Assembly (NCBI GenBank): GCA_009783355.1
Contig: WRHH01000008.1
Span: forward strand, 1 to 64,000
Source of the DNA: Synergistaceae bacterium
GTDB lineage: Bacteria > Synergistota > Synergistia > Synergistales > Aminobacteriaceae
DNA length: 64,000 nucleotides
Reading direction: 5' to 3'
A program made the position numbers and the translations under genes. Below, piece by piece: positions 16,490 to 25,789 of this stretch (position 1 is the stretch's first letter; every line of letters starts with the position of its first letter). The notes beneath the pieces were generated by a model. That model saw only the letters and a program-made list of their open reading frames with translations. It did not search any database and was not told the DNA's origin.

Positions 16490-17427
16490 ACGAACAAATC
16501 AGGGAGCTTGTACGCGAAACACAACTTCGTGTGAAAGATTTTATTTATCCGCTTTTCGTAGTTGAAGGCGCTTCGATTAAGAGGGAAATTCCGTCCATGC
16601 CTGATCAATATCATTACTCTGTCGATATGCTTTCGGAAGAAATCAAGAAAATTGAAGCGTTGAATATAGGAGCGGTTTTGCTCTTTGGCATACCTGAAAA
16701 AAAGGATACGCGCGGTTCTGAGAGTTATGCGCAGGACGGGATCGTTCAAAGAGCAGTGAGAGAAATCAAACGAGTATGTCCGAAAATTCTCGTCGTTACG
16801 GACGTATGTATGTGCGCATATACTGAACATGGTCACTGTGGAATTCTCGACGAATACGGGCAAGTCGACAACGACAAAACTCTTTTGTATTTAAGTGAGA
16901 TTGCGGTTAGCCATGCGAACGCCGGCGCCGACATGGTAGCGCCTTCCGACATGATGGACGGCAGGGTTCACGCTATCAGGCAGGCGCTTGACGAAGATGG
17001 GTTTATAAATACTGCGATTATGGCGTACAGTGTAAAATACGCGTCTTGTTTTTACGGTCCGTTTAGAAACGCGGCTAAATCCGCGCCGTCAATGGGGGAC
17101 AGGAAAGGTTATCAGATGGACGGCGCGAACATTAACGAAGCGCTGAAAGAGGCGCGCCTTGACGAAAACGAGGGCGCTGATATTCTGATGGTGAAGCCCG
17201 CGCTTCCTTACCTTGATGTTGTGAGAAAAGTTAAAGACAACACATTGCTTCCCGTAGCTACCTACAATGTGAGCGGAGAGTACTCAATGTTAAAACATGC
17301 AGTCAATGCCGGGATTCTCCCAAAAGAGGCTATTATGGAAACAGTTTTATCAATGAAGCGCGCGGGAGCTGATCTGATTATTACGTATTTCGCCAAAGAG
17401 GTCGTTAAAGCGCTGAACGGCAACTAA
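16462..17427 (+). CDS. hemB: Delta-aminolevulinic acid dehydratase (porphobilinogen synthase)
   Basis: A 321-residue enzyme that condenses two aminolevulinates to porphobilinogen. TDVCMCAYTEHGHCGIL has the metal-binding cysteines of the zinc type. The two active-site lysines lie in MAYSVKYASCFYGPF and DILMVKPALPYLD. SDMMDGRVHAIRQAL is also conserved. ATG 16462 is chosen because GAGAGAGGG lies just upstream and the protein begins at the usual MYRPRRLR. It starts inside the end of cobA-hemD. Confidence 0.95.
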   Translation: MYRPRRLRLNEQIRELVRETQLRVKDFIYPLFVVEGASIKREIPSMPDQYHYSVDMLSEEIKKIEALNIGAVLLFGIPEKKDTRGSESYAQDGIVQRAVREIKRVCPKILVVTDVCMCAYTEHGHCGILDEYGQVDNDKTLLYLSEIAVSHANAGADMVAPSDMMDGRVHAIRQALDEDGFINTAIMAYSVKYASCFYGPFRNAAKSAPSMGDRKGYQMDGANINEALKEARLDENEGADILMVKPALPYLDVVRKVKDNTLLPVATYNVSGEYSMLKHAVNAGILPKEAIMETVLSMKRAGADLIITYFAKEVVKALNGN

Positions 17428-17429
17428 TA

Positions 17430-18020
17430 ATGTATTATCCGGCGATGTTGAACTTGAGAGATAAAAAGTGCGTTGTCGTCGGCGGAGGGCCTGTGGCGCT
17501 TCGAAAGTGCTTAGCTCTATTAGAATGCGAAGCGTCAGTTAAGGTTGTATCTTTAGTCTTTCAAAAGGAATTTTACGAGTTGAGTGCTGGATGCATCGAG
17601 CTTATTCAGGATGTTTTTCATACGAAATATATAGAGGACTGCTTCCTTGTCGTTGCCGCGACTGGAGAAAAAGAATTGAATCGGGATATTTACCGATATT
17701 GTGAAGATAATCGCATTTTAATAAACGTGGTCGACGAACCGGAACTTTGCTCGTTCATCGTTCCGGCTTATTTGCGGAGGGGCGATTTGACTATTTCGAT
17801 TTCGACCGGAGGAAAATCTCCTGCGCTTGCTAAGAGAATCAAAGAGGAAATAGAAAGAAAATATCCTGCGGAATATGCGGAATATGTAAAAATAATGGGC
17901 TTAATACGCGAAAGAATTATGGAAAAAAAGCATACGCAGCAGGAACGTATGCAAATTCTCACAGAGCTTTCACATTTGCAATGTAACGTAATATCTGACT
18001 ATTATGAAAATATGAAGTAA
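17430..18020 (+). CDS. Precorrin-2 dehydrogenase / sirohydrochlorin ferrochelatase (SirC/Met8-like)
   Basis: A 196-residue protein matching the N-terminal part of CysG. The NAD-binding loop is VVVGGGPVALRKCLALL (residues about 14-30). NVVDEPELCSFIVPAYLRRG and ISTGGKSPALAKRIKEEIE are the family signatures; the Asp that acts in both dehydrogenation and chelation in Met8p lies in the first of these. It oxidises precorrin-2 to sirohydrochlorin and may insert Fe to give siroheme. It starts 2 nt after hemB and ends the supra-operon. Confidence 0.9.
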   Translation: MYYPAMLNLRDKKCVVVGGGPVALRKCLALLECEASVKVVSLVFQKEFYELSAGCIELIQDVFHTKYIEDCFLVVAATGEKELNRDIYRYCEDNRILINVVDEPELCSFIVPAYLRRGDLTISISTGGKSPALAKRIKEEIERKYPAEYAEYVKIMGLIRERIMEKKHTQQERMQILTELSHLQCNVISDYYENMK

Positions 18021-18459
18021 CTTGTATAAAATCCTTTCAATCTCAGCAGAGACATCCATTTTTCAATTAACTGAAAACATTTTGATTTTATGTAAAATTT
18101 ATGAGTTAATGCTATAATATGTTACCCATTGCAAAATTACAAGAAATAAGATAAAAGAGATATATGAAATATGAGAGACATTATCCGAAGATTTGTGGCG
18201 GATAAATAATTTGGTATCGCGCGATATTCATCAAGTCGAGAAATTGAACATACTATTTCTGTTGATGGAAGGATAGCGTTGTAAAGCGTCAGGCGATGCA
18301 GTAAATGCAAATTGCGCCTTGAGAGGAGGGCTTGTTTAGCGAATTACATAGTTTCAACAAAACCCATATTGCAACAAGTTTTGGCCATAGAGAGACGCTC
18401 ATTGCCAAACAACTATTGGTCTATAAAAAAACTTTTATATCAATAATGGGGGTACTGGT
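18021..18459. other. Intergenic region, no gene supported
   Basis: About 440 nt. A frame around 18170-18275 encodes a helical stretch ending LNILFLLMEG with no start codon, perhaps a relic. Around 18285-18325 there is a possible stem GGCGATGCA/TGCAAATTGCGCC, followed by GAGGAGGG. A TTG-started frame after it ends TGA overlapping the next ATG. Nothing is firm. Confidence 0.3.
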
Positions 18460-18762
18460 ATGAGACAGATGTTGTGGAGCAATTCTGTTAGGCTCTGGAG
18501 AGGAGATAATAAGACAAAATTATTTCCATTTGATTTTCATTCTAACAGAGAAGGCAAAGGAGACCTTTCGGAGATTGAGTATAGGCTTTCTAAAAAATTA
18601 TCATCAGGTTCTTGTGAGGATGTTTCAAGAGGGTCGTACACGGTAAATATTGATAAATTATCTGAGGATGGCATACTCAAATATCCTGCGGATGAATTCT
18701 CCGAAGCATTAAAAGAAAAGGAAGAATTAATACTATTTATGCATATGAGATACAAGGAATAA
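18460..18762 (+). CDS. Hypothetical protein
   Basis: A 100-residue, cytoplasmic-looking protein. GGGGGT precedes the ATG by about 7 nt. The sequence has a basic N-terminal third (RLWRGDNKTKLFPF), a Ser/Gly-rich centre (KKLSSGSCEDVSRGSYTV) and an acidic helical C-terminus (DEFSEALKEKEELILF). No family is recognised. It stands alone between two AT-rich non-coding stretches. Its composition is normal, which favours a real gene. Confidence 0.5.
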   Translation: MRQMLWSNSVRLWRGDNKTKLFPFDFHSNREGKGDLSEIEYRLSKKLSSGSCEDVSRGSYTVNIDKLSEDGILKYPADEFSEALKEKEELILFMHMRYKE

Positions 18763-19352
18763 TTTGAATGTTTTCATTGTTGTTGGTGAATAATCAAAAA
18801 TACGGGCACGAGCGCTTAAGCGGGCCTTTGCGATGTATTTGTGGTTTAGTTTATCGGATAAAGTAACATAAGATACATTATAGGACATAAAATATCCTCG
18901 TCTTAAACGTGGCTAATTTTCTAGTGGTTGCCATTATATTTCCAAACACCAACCTCCCCTGCACCGGAAGTAGAAAAATCTGCATTACCAAAACATCAAT
19001 TATGTCTAAAAGTGATTTATTTGTATTTAAATATAAATATTATAACAAAAATATTTTATTTGTCAAACAAAATAATATAATTATGAATAATATTAATTAT
19101 TATTTATACAATCGCTTATTTGTGTAACAGAACAAACCGTAACTGAGAATGGTCTAAATATGGATTTATCGAAATGAAGGGACCTCCTTTACGTATGTTT
19201 ATTCCAATGAGCGGAATCAGTCATATGTTGCAGCTTTGGAACATTGACCCTCAAGAGGAACAAGAGCGACTCTAATGGCAAGTTAACAAGCAGAGTAAAG
19301 AATTTTTCATTTGGAGCCTCCAGTTTGGATGTTTTCGAACGGATCATGATAT
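18763..19352. other. AT-rich intergenic region
   Basis: Very AT-rich (especially 19010-19125), with no ORF that has a ribosome binding site. A 10-bp palindrome CGCTTAAGCG occurs near 18812. A 33-codon frame from ATG 19174 (MKGPPLRMFIPMSGISHMLQ) is open but unrecognised and may be a gene remnant. Confidence 0.4.
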
Positions 19353-19378
19353 TAGAAAAGGGCGGTTCTCTCGCCCGC
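19353..19378 (-). terminator. Putative terminator for the minus-strand secreted-enzyme genes
   Basis: On the minus strand a GGCGG/CCGCC stem with a 9-10 nt purine-rich loop is followed by CTTTT. It lies about 150 nt after the stop of the 133-residue secreted protein gene. Confidence 0.5.
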
Positions 19379-19528
19379 CCCACATTGTACATTGTTTTTA
19401 TTGTGCCGCCTTCATTATACTTAATTGCTTTTCAATCGCAATTTTACTGCCGACGACCCCATATTGTATCGAAACTCGTTTGCAACCCCTGGATATGAAA
19501 GAAGGACAAACTGTCCGTCGTTAAAACG

Positions 19529-19930
19529 TCAGCATGAATCGAAGTTTGTTTTAAGCCAGAATATAGCAAGCCCTCCTTTCCCTCCTTTTGCCGATAAGTC
19601 GTCGTTCGTGTAATTGGCGCCATTTGCCGGTATCCTTGGAATATCCGCCTGCATAAACAGTGATGGAAAAGTGCTTAGATACTCGCTGAAATCATCCTGT
19701 TGCATCATTGGAGCTTTTTCAGCAAAATAAGCAACGCCTCTTGCAAGCTGCTTGAAAGACATCCCGTCTTGGTCGTCCGGTATGGCGCTTAACCATGCTT
19801 CAAGCGCATTTTTATTCACAGCAATAATTGCATTGTAGTCCTCAATAGTACTTTCCCTCAACTGCCACGCAAGTGCCGCTTGAGTGAAAATAATACTAAT
19901 AAACAACACGGATATCGTTAGTAACCTCAA
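19529..19930 (-). CDS. Small secreted protein, function unknown
   Basis: A 133-residue product with a signal peptide (RLLTISVLFISIIFTQAALA, cleavage near residue 21). The mature part is helical and acidic, with EDYNAIIAVNKNALEAWL and DFSEYLSTFPSLFMQADIP; the end is Gly/Lys-rich (SAKGGKGGLAIFWLK). The start is TTG at 19930, with AAAGGAG about 10 nt upstream. It begins 21 nt after the C69 peptidase gene and is probably co-transcribed. No family recognised. Confidence 0.7.
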   Translation of the reverse strand: MRLLTISVLFISIIFTQAALAWQLRESTIEDYNAIIAVNKNALEAWLSAIPDDQDGMSFKQLARGVAYFAEKAPMMQQDDFSEYLSTFPSLFMQADIPRIPANGANYTNDDLSAKGGKGGLAIFWLKTNFDSC

Positions 19931-19950
19931 AAGAAGCCGCTCCTTTTACA

Positions 19951-21921
19951 CTATTTTATGTCAAGTATAACGGATCCGCCAAAAGATTTCCCCATCATAT
20001 CTTTTCCGCCAAGCCAGAAGTCAATGAATCCAACAGTGGCGAATGAATTCTCTCCTATGAGTTCCTTTACATAAAACTCAGCTTCCCACAAGTCTTCCTT
20101 AACGTTTCTGACAGATTCAGGCTGAATCCATCCTTGAGTTCTGGTATTTGTCAACCCTACTCCCATCCACATAGTAGCAACGTTCGGTTTGCACGCTTTA
20201 TTCATTCTGAATTCAAATTTAATCAATTCATTGCTGTTTGCGGCTTTTGATTTTTCAATCGTATTACTTTCTACTGTGATTTCAACGGGGTTTAATCCGT
20301 TCTTTACCTCAATAATGCTGTCTAAGACGGAATTAAACAATTCATTATCCCAATCAGTTAGAAAAGCTCTTTGTTGGGTCTTATCGCTAAGGCTCTTGGC
20401 GAAAGCTATCGCTGAAGCATTGGCTGTTTTTAGCTCTGCGTCCTTAGCGAGAAGCCACTTCGTATGCCCTTCAATCGCATCGATGTATACTAAATCAAGC
20501 ATATTTTGCATACTTCTAATAGTCCACCACGCGTCATTTTCTATGTAGGCGGAAAGCTCTGTTTTTCCTATAAAATGCTCCGCCATTTCCTTTGCCGGAT
20601 TCTCCATTTGCTTGAGTTTCTCCGGCAGTGAATTTATACCCATCACATGAAGAGGTATATATGGTTGTTCGCACGGACGCCCAAACGCAACCCAAAGAGT
20701 TGTAAGAGCTGGAGTTTCTCCAAACTCAACGACTGTGCTTTCATCCGTTGTTTGATCACATGTACGCCTGATAGTCGTATCATGAGGGTTAGCGCCAAGA
20801 AGGGCGATTCTCTCCTCAAGAGGATCGTCAATTGAACCTTCGAAATGTGTCCTCAGAACTCTCTTGATGAGCTCCGGGCTTGCGGTTCCATTATAAATTG
20901 AGTTACCTGAAACTTTTGCAGGTTTAATTGAGAATGGGTATCCTGTCTCAGGATGGTTAGGGATGACATCTGTGTTATCGGTTCTCCATTCTTTCCCCGA
21001 CATAATTGAAATGCCGTAGCTCAATCTCAGCGTGCTTCTTGGAGTGTTCCAGGTTGAAGGAGCATTATTCGAGTCAAATTTTTGCTGATAACAAAATGCA
21101 AAGTCAAAATCTGAATATAATTTATCGTCCGGGTCTGACGGCTTATAGAAGCCGTTGTCGATAGCATGTTGAACTAAATATTTTGACCATATAAAAGTAT
21201 CGTTGGCCATTATTTCGGGCGCTTCCTCTTTGGCATTGCTAAAGTCTATGTTTCTTATCGTAAACATATTTGGCATCAGGACAATTTCATCATCCTTGAC
21301 CCTGCGGGCAACATATTGATTACCTTGAGTAACCTGAAGCATCCAGGCCTCATCTGCGTCTGAAATTGTGTAGGCTCGGCTTTGCCCGTAACCATAATCT
21401 CTAAGCAATTCCGCAGCAATCATCACTCCATGTCTTGAATTAGTTGCTCTTTCAGCTATAGCCCTGCGCAGGATGAATATTATTCCCTGTTTTTCAAATC
21501 CACCTTTGGGGACTTGCGCGTTTCCGTTATTGTTTGTCGCTACAAACACACCGTTTTCATTCATAAAAGCATCAGCCGCAGACATTCCAACATTAGTCCC
21601 TACCCGCGTTTCCCTTCCCTCGCTCCAGTAGTATCCAAACGTACTTGGAACTTGAGGAATGTCGTCACTTTTTGGCGCTCTTGCAGCAGGATGTGTTTCT
21701 GCAGGGATCTTTGTTCCATTTGCCCATGTCGCTGCCGGCACAAGAGCATGACGGTAGACAGCTCTGCTTCCATCGTCTTCATTATGCCCAACTATGACTT
21801 TCTTAGTGGAAGAAGCATCTTTCCCGACGATGATGGTAAAACATGCCAGTGCAGTACTTCCAGTCAATGCCAAAACAATAAATATTGCAATAAGAGACAA
21901 TATAAACTTTCTTGTAGTCAT
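19951..21921 (-). CDS. Exported C69-family dipeptidase
   Basis: A 656-residue peptidase of family C69 (PepD-like, Ntn-hydrolase fold). The signal peptide ends at STALA, and the next residue, Cys27 in ACFTIIVGKDASS, would become the N-terminal nucleophile once the signal is removed, which is how these enzymes mature. VIVGHNEDD and the later NENGVFVATNNNGN belong to the Ntn core. ATG 21921 is preceded by AAGGGGTGGG. The last 120 residues form an added beta-rich domain. It probably cleaves dipeptides in the periplasm. It sits between an FAD oxidoreductase and a small secreted protein gene. Confidence 0.85.
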   Translation of the reverse strand: MTTRKFILSLIAIFIVLALTGSTALACFTIIVGKDASSTKKVIVGHNEDDGSRAVYRHALVPAATWANGTKIPAETHPAARAPKSDDIPQVPSTFGYYWSEGRETRVGTNVGMSAADAFMNENGVFVATNNNGNAQVPKGGFEKQGIIFILRRAIAERATNSRHGVMIAAELLRDYGYGQSRAYTISDADEAWMLQVTQGNQYVARRVKDDEIVLMPNMFTIRNIDFSNAKEEAPEIMANDTFIWSKYLVQHAIDNGFYKPSDPDDKLYSDFDFAFCYQQKFDSNNAPSTWNTPRSTLRLSYGISIMSGKEWRTDNTDVIPNHPETGYPFSIKPAKVSGNSIYNGTASPELIKRVLRTHFEGSIDDPLEERIALLGANPHDTTIRRTCDQTTDESTVVEFGETPALTTLWVAFGRPCEQPYIPLHVMGINSLPEKLKQMENPAKEMAEHFIGKTELSAYIENDAWWTIRSMQNMLDLVYIDAIEGHTKWLLAKDAELKTANASAIAFAKSLSDKTQQRAFLTDWDNELFNSVLDSIIEVKNGLNPVEITVESNTIEKSKAANSNELIKFEFRMNKACKPNVATMWMGVGLTNTRTQGWIQPESVRNVKEDLWEAEFYVKELIGENSFATVGFIDFWLGGKDMMGKSFGGSVILDIK

Positions 21922-22015
21922 TAAACCCACCCCTTCGTTTATTTTGAGCAGCAAATGCTCACATCGCTTTAATTATATAATGTAGTCAGTTAAATAATAT
22001 AGAAAAAAAGAACAT

Positions 22016-23899
22016 TTAATCTTTCATCAATTTAGCGTTCATTACGAATTCAACGGCTTCTCCTCTGGACATAATATTACCTGGAAGCTTTACCCCGGAA
22101 GACGATTCAAGTCTAATTCTTGCAGTTTTTGTCAATGGAAGGTCGGCGCCAAATATTCCTTCCGCCAATTGAGGCATCCAGCCGTAAAGCGTTGCGGCTT
22201 GAACGGCGCGCCAATATTTCGATGATACGGGGACATCATCAAATTTGTCATATAACGAAAGATGAGCTCCTGATTGCCATAATTCTATCTGAACGTCGAA
22301 TGGAACAAGTTCCCGCGGGTTTACGCGCTCTTTGGCGGAAAGCGCCGCAATTGTACCCGCAGCCTGCCCGACATGCATTACGATGGGATGAAGCCGCGTT
22401 GTCCCATTGACCATTCTTGAAACGGAAATATTCTTCTCAGCTGCGATAAGGCCGTCCACGGTTTCCGGAATAAAAACCTCAAACGGTACTTGATATATTC
22501 CTTCGCTTCCGACCCATGTCGTTGGAAATTTACTGTAATCCTCATCAAGTTCACTTTCAAGGAATTCATTAGCTCGCCCTGCATGTAAATCGACCTGATA
22601 CTCTCCAAGCGCCATAGACGAAGGAAAATTCTTTGTCGCTCGCCCAAGCTTTTTGACTCTCTTAACGTCGTCAAACCTTAAAGTATAAAGTCCAAGAAGC
22701 CGCCTACTCTCCCTTACGTAAGGAAACGGAGGGAAATGTTTAAGCACTTCTCCGTAAATTTTCCCCATATCCTTTATCTCATCATCATTGTATATCCAGG
22801 TTTGCCAAGAAGTCGCGTTAATAAATCCTTCGTCATATCCCTGAGATATGTCAACAGTCCAGTCGGACTGATTTAATTCATTTTGATAATAGTAAATGAA
22901 TTGCAGTGTCCTGAGCGCGGCGCGCCGGTTTACTTCCTTACGATGCGCTCTGTCCTCAAGGTAGCGAACGGTGAGCCCCTCACGGTTCGAATGCGGGTAG
23001 TCGTTTGCCCAGTTAATTCCTGTACGCGTGATATTTGCCCACGTATTAGGATCCGAATTGTCGACAGGCAGAGGGCAGTCTATGTCGGGCAGCCCTCTGT
23101 ATGCGTTGTGGCTCGGTACGTCAAAAGGATATCCGCCCGCTCCCCAACTCGAGCCGTCTACTGCAACGACATTGCGGAAAATATCAACGTAATTTTCATA
23201 CTCAGGCGGCATTACATTAATTTTCAATTTGTCAGGCATTTCTCCGCTTGTATCCCTACTCCACCTCTTAATTATTGCAACTTGAGTCATATCCTGGATT
23301 TGCGCGTTCAGATTGAGAGCGGGAGAAATACAGTTTCCAGCGCGATATTTAGCGCCGGTGAGCGGGATAAAATCTCCCTGTTCCGTCGCGTCAATGAAAA
23401 CGTGTGCTCTGAGTTCAAAAGGAAAAAGGTCGTCTCTTTGAAATCTCGCTCCAACTACACGATTACCTTCGAGTATTGCGGCCTTAGCGCGTGAATTTAG
23501 GCGAACATCCACCCTACCCGCCTCTTTCAGCATTTCATAGAATATCTTTTGTCCAACCGCTGGTTCAAAACTTATGGTTCCCGCGCCAAACATTCCAGTT
23601 GAAACAGATTTTCCATATGTCTTATAATATTTTGCAGCTCTCTCGATAAATTCTCCGTACAGTCCGAATCTCGTCCTGTTGTTATCATCCATAGTAGCTA
23701 CTCCCGCTCCTGTTGCCTGACCTCCTATCCATCCGGATTCTTCAACTATAGCAACATTCACGCCCATACGGGCGGCCTGTATGGCGGCAACAACCCCGCT
23801 AGCCCCGCCGCCAACTATAACTACATCATATATTTCAGCACCATGTGCAATGCTTTGTGACAGCAATATTATTAAAATATATTTAAAAATTATCTTCAT
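22016..23899 (-). CDS. Exported FAD-dependent oxidoreductase
   Basis: A 627-residue flavoprotein of the FAD_oxidored family. A signal peptide (residues 1-20, ending HGAE) precedes the dinucleotide-binding YDVVIVGGGASGVVAAIQAA. VFIDATEQGDFIPLTGA and the late MVNGTTRLHPIVMHVGQAAG are family hallmarks that shape the FAD site. The C-terminal 90 residues resemble an S-layer-homology-like segment (YWRAVQAATLYGWMP ... LTKTARIR), seen in related secreted members. Substrate is unknown. It lies 51 nt after the alkaline phosphatase gene on the same strand. Confidence 0.82.
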   Translation of the reverse strand: MKIIFKYILIILLSQSIAHGAEIYDVVIVGGGASGVVAAIQAARMGVNVAIVEESGWIGGQATGAGVATMDDNNRTRFGLYGEFIERAAKYYKTYGKSVSTGMFGAGTISFEPAVGQKIFYEMLKEAGRVDVRLNSRAKAAILEGNRVVGARFQRDDLFPFELRAHVFIDATEQGDFIPLTGAKYRAGNCISPALNLNAQIQDMTQVAIIKRWSRDTSGEMPDKLKINVMPPEYENYVDIFRNVVAVDGSSWGAGGYPFDVPSHNAYRGLPDIDCPLPVDNSDPNTWANITRTGINWANDYPHSNREGLTVRYLEDRAHRKEVNRRAALRTLQFIYYYQNELNQSDWTVDISQGYDEGFINATSWQTWIYNDDEIKDMGKIYGEVLKHFPPFPYVRESRRLLGLYTLRFDDVKRVKKLGRATKNFPSSMALGEYQVDLHAGRANEFLESELDEDYSKFPTTWVGSEGIYQVPFEVFIPETVDGLIAAEKNISVSRMVNGTTRLHPIVMHVGQAAGTIAALSAKERVNPRELVPFDVQIELWQSGAHLSLYDKFDDVPVSSKYWRAVQAATLYGWMPQLAEGIFGADLPLTKTARIRLESSSGVKLPGNIMSRGEAVEFVMNAKLMKD

Positions 23900-23950
23900 A
23901 TTATATATACTCCTATATGTCCCGAAACAAATTACGAGCTTATACCCCGT

Positions 23951-25063
23951 TTACTCAATGCCATTCTGAATTATATTGAATAATATCTTCGCAATATTCG
24001 TATTATCAATGATACCTGACGCTCCGTAAAACTCTTCGTTCTTTACCCCGATTGCAAATATCGGGACATTAGCTCCAGTGTGATATTTAGTGCTCCATTT
24101 GACTGAATATGGATCTTTAGGGACAAAATGAAGACCTCCGGTTTCATGGTCGCCTGTCACAATTATTAATGTATTTTCCGGGTGTGTACAATAAAAATTC
24201 AATGCCTCTGATACAGCATTGTCGAAATCTTCCATTTCATGCAACATTCTTTTGAATTCATTATCATGGCAAGCATAATCAATATTGCCTCCTTCGACAA
24301 CAATTAAAAAGCCTGACGAAATGTCCGATAATATTTGAATAGCCTCTTTAACGAAGTCAGCTAACGTCCGGCCATTTTTTGTTCGTTTTTCGACGTATGG
24401 CATACAAGCGTCAGATCTGAGCGTCGGATTGACAGAAATTACTTTATTTCTTTTGCCTGATAGATTATTCGTATCAGGAATTTCTCCATTCATGAATACT
24501 GCATATCCGAACTTCTCTGCTAACTTGTAAAGGCTTTCGCTCTTTTTATCTTTTCCGTTATGATGATAAAAGCCCCCGCCGCCAAAATAATCAATGTTAC
24601 TTGCAATTAGCTGCAGCCCTATTTCGTAATATGCATTTCGTGAATTAATATGAGCGTAAAATCCTGCCGGAGTTGCATGATTAAGCGACATTGTCGAGAT
24701 TATTCCAACGGCAATTTCATTTTCTAAAGCTAACTCGGATATGTTTGATATTCTATTTCCGCGACTGTCAAGCCCTAAAGTTTCGTTTCGGGTCTTTTCG
24801 CCGGTCGCAATTGCAGTCGCAGCAGCGGCAGAGTCCGTAACAACGTTTTTGAATGAGTGAGTTGTGACTTCACCGCTCACAGGAAATGAATCAATGTTCT
24901 TTGTCAGAGTATTTCTTTGTGCTGCAAGATACTGATTTATTCCCATTCCATCACCAATAAATAGAAAAATATATAAAGGGTTTCTATTATTATCTGCTCT
25001 TGTTTCATATGTTGATAATACTATTAGAAAAAATGTAAAGATTATCGCGATTATTTTTTTCAA
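23951..25063 (-). CDS. Secreted alkaline phosphatase (PhoA family)
   Basis: A 370-residue phosphomonoesterase with a signal peptide (residues 1-23). The metal-binding LFIGDGMGINQY contains Asp38. The nucleophile is Ser78 in VVTDSAAAATAIATG. Further metal ligands are in HATPAGFYAHINSR, VVEGGNIDYACHDN, TGDHETGGLHF and the late KYHTGANVPIFAIG. It would release phosphate from organic phosphates outside the cytoplasm. It is the first of the minus-strand set of exported enzymes. A 20-nt piece of this gene recurs upstream at 25401. Confidence 0.92.
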   Translation of the reverse strand: MKKIIAIIFTFFLIVLSTYETRADNNRNPLYIFLFIGDGMGINQYLAAQRNTLTKNIDSFPVSGEVTTHSFKNVVTDSAAAATAIATGEKTRNETLGLDSRGNRISNISELALENEIAVGIISTMSLNHATPAGFYAHINSRNAYYEIGLQLIASNIDYFGGGGFYHHNGKDKKSESLYKLAEKFGYAVFMNGEIPDTNNLSGKRNKVISVNPTLRSDACMPYVEKRTKNGRTLADFVKEAIQILSDISSGFLIVVEGGNIDYACHDNEFKRMLHEMEDFDNAVSEALNFYCTHPENTLIIVTGDHETGGLHFVPKDPYSVKWSTKYHTGANVPIFAIGVKNEEFYGASGIIDNTNIAKILFNIIQNGIE

Positions 25064-25510
25064 TGATATTCTCCAATCAATTTTTTAAACAAATATATTA
25101 TAACTCGGAGAACATGAATATATAAATCAATAAAAAACTGCAAAAACAAGAAAATATATATGGCCTTTGCGTCATCATAACGAATATTTATAATGAGTAG
25201 TATGTCGACATATATTATAATGCATTGCAAAGAAAGCTTATATTAATTATATTAAGCAATATGTCCACAGAATAAATATATAAGCGCTATGTTTATTTGA
25301 AACAGTATTGATCTTTAGATGCACCTTAATGACCATTCATGCGTTATTATCAGGGTTTATCTTAAATGAATTTTATGATAAAATCTGACTAGCGTTGCAT
25401 AATGTCCGATAATATTTGAAATGCCTTACGAATCAAGATATCTTTGATGAATAATCAAGTTACAACGTATGTGCATAGTGATACAATAATATATGAAAGG
25501 AGTGTTTATA
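25064..25510. other. AT-rich intergenic region with relic of alkaline phosphatase gene
   Basis: No gene is supported. A 12-bp palindrome TATGTCGACATA lies near 25201. AATGTCCGATAATATTTGAA at 25401-25420 is identical to 24320-24339 inside the alkaline phosphatase gene, and flanking bases are partly alike, suggesting a decayed duplicate. Confidence 0.5.
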
Positions 25511-25789
25511 ATGGATAACAACATAACTGATGTGAGTTTCAGAATTGACACTGACATAAAAAATCAGGCAGATAAGCTTTTTTTACAACTTGGTCTTAAC
25601 ATGAACACAGCATTTAACATTTTTTTACGACAATCAATAAGAGAGGGAAGCATCCCTTTTTCCATAACCATTAACACGCCCAATAGCATAACAATCGCTG
25701 CTATGCTTGAGGCGGAAAGTATCGTAGACAACCCAGCCGTAAAACGCTACACGAATGTGGAGGAAGCATTAAAGGAATTGAAATCGTGA
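25511..25789 (+). CDS. RelB/DinJ-family antitoxin
   Basis: A 92-residue protein with an N-terminal ribbon-helix-helix: VSFRIDTDIKNQADKLFLQL then GLNMNTAFNIFLRQSI, the standard RelB/DinJ signature. The C-terminal tail (SIVDNPAVKRYTNVEEALKE) would wrap the toxin. ATG 25511 is preceded by AAAGGAG at good distance; the in-frame ATG at 25493 overlaps that site and is rejected. It overlaps the toxin gene by 4 nt. The protein should bind its own promoter as well as the toxin. Confidence 0.9.
   Translation: MDNNITDVSFRIDTDIKNQADKLFLQLGLNMNTAFNIFLRQSIREGSIPFSITINTPNSITIAAMLEAESIVDNPAVKRYTNVEEALKELKS

Noticed and set aside
18230-18340. Possible riboswitch upstream of the 18460 gene
   Set aside because: A stem can be drawn, but it does not match a known riboswitch consensus and the next gene is unknown.
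18334-18463. TTG-started ORF ending in an ATGA overlap with the 18460 gene
   Set aside because: Start is only 2 nt from the GAGGAGG and the product shows no protein-like features.
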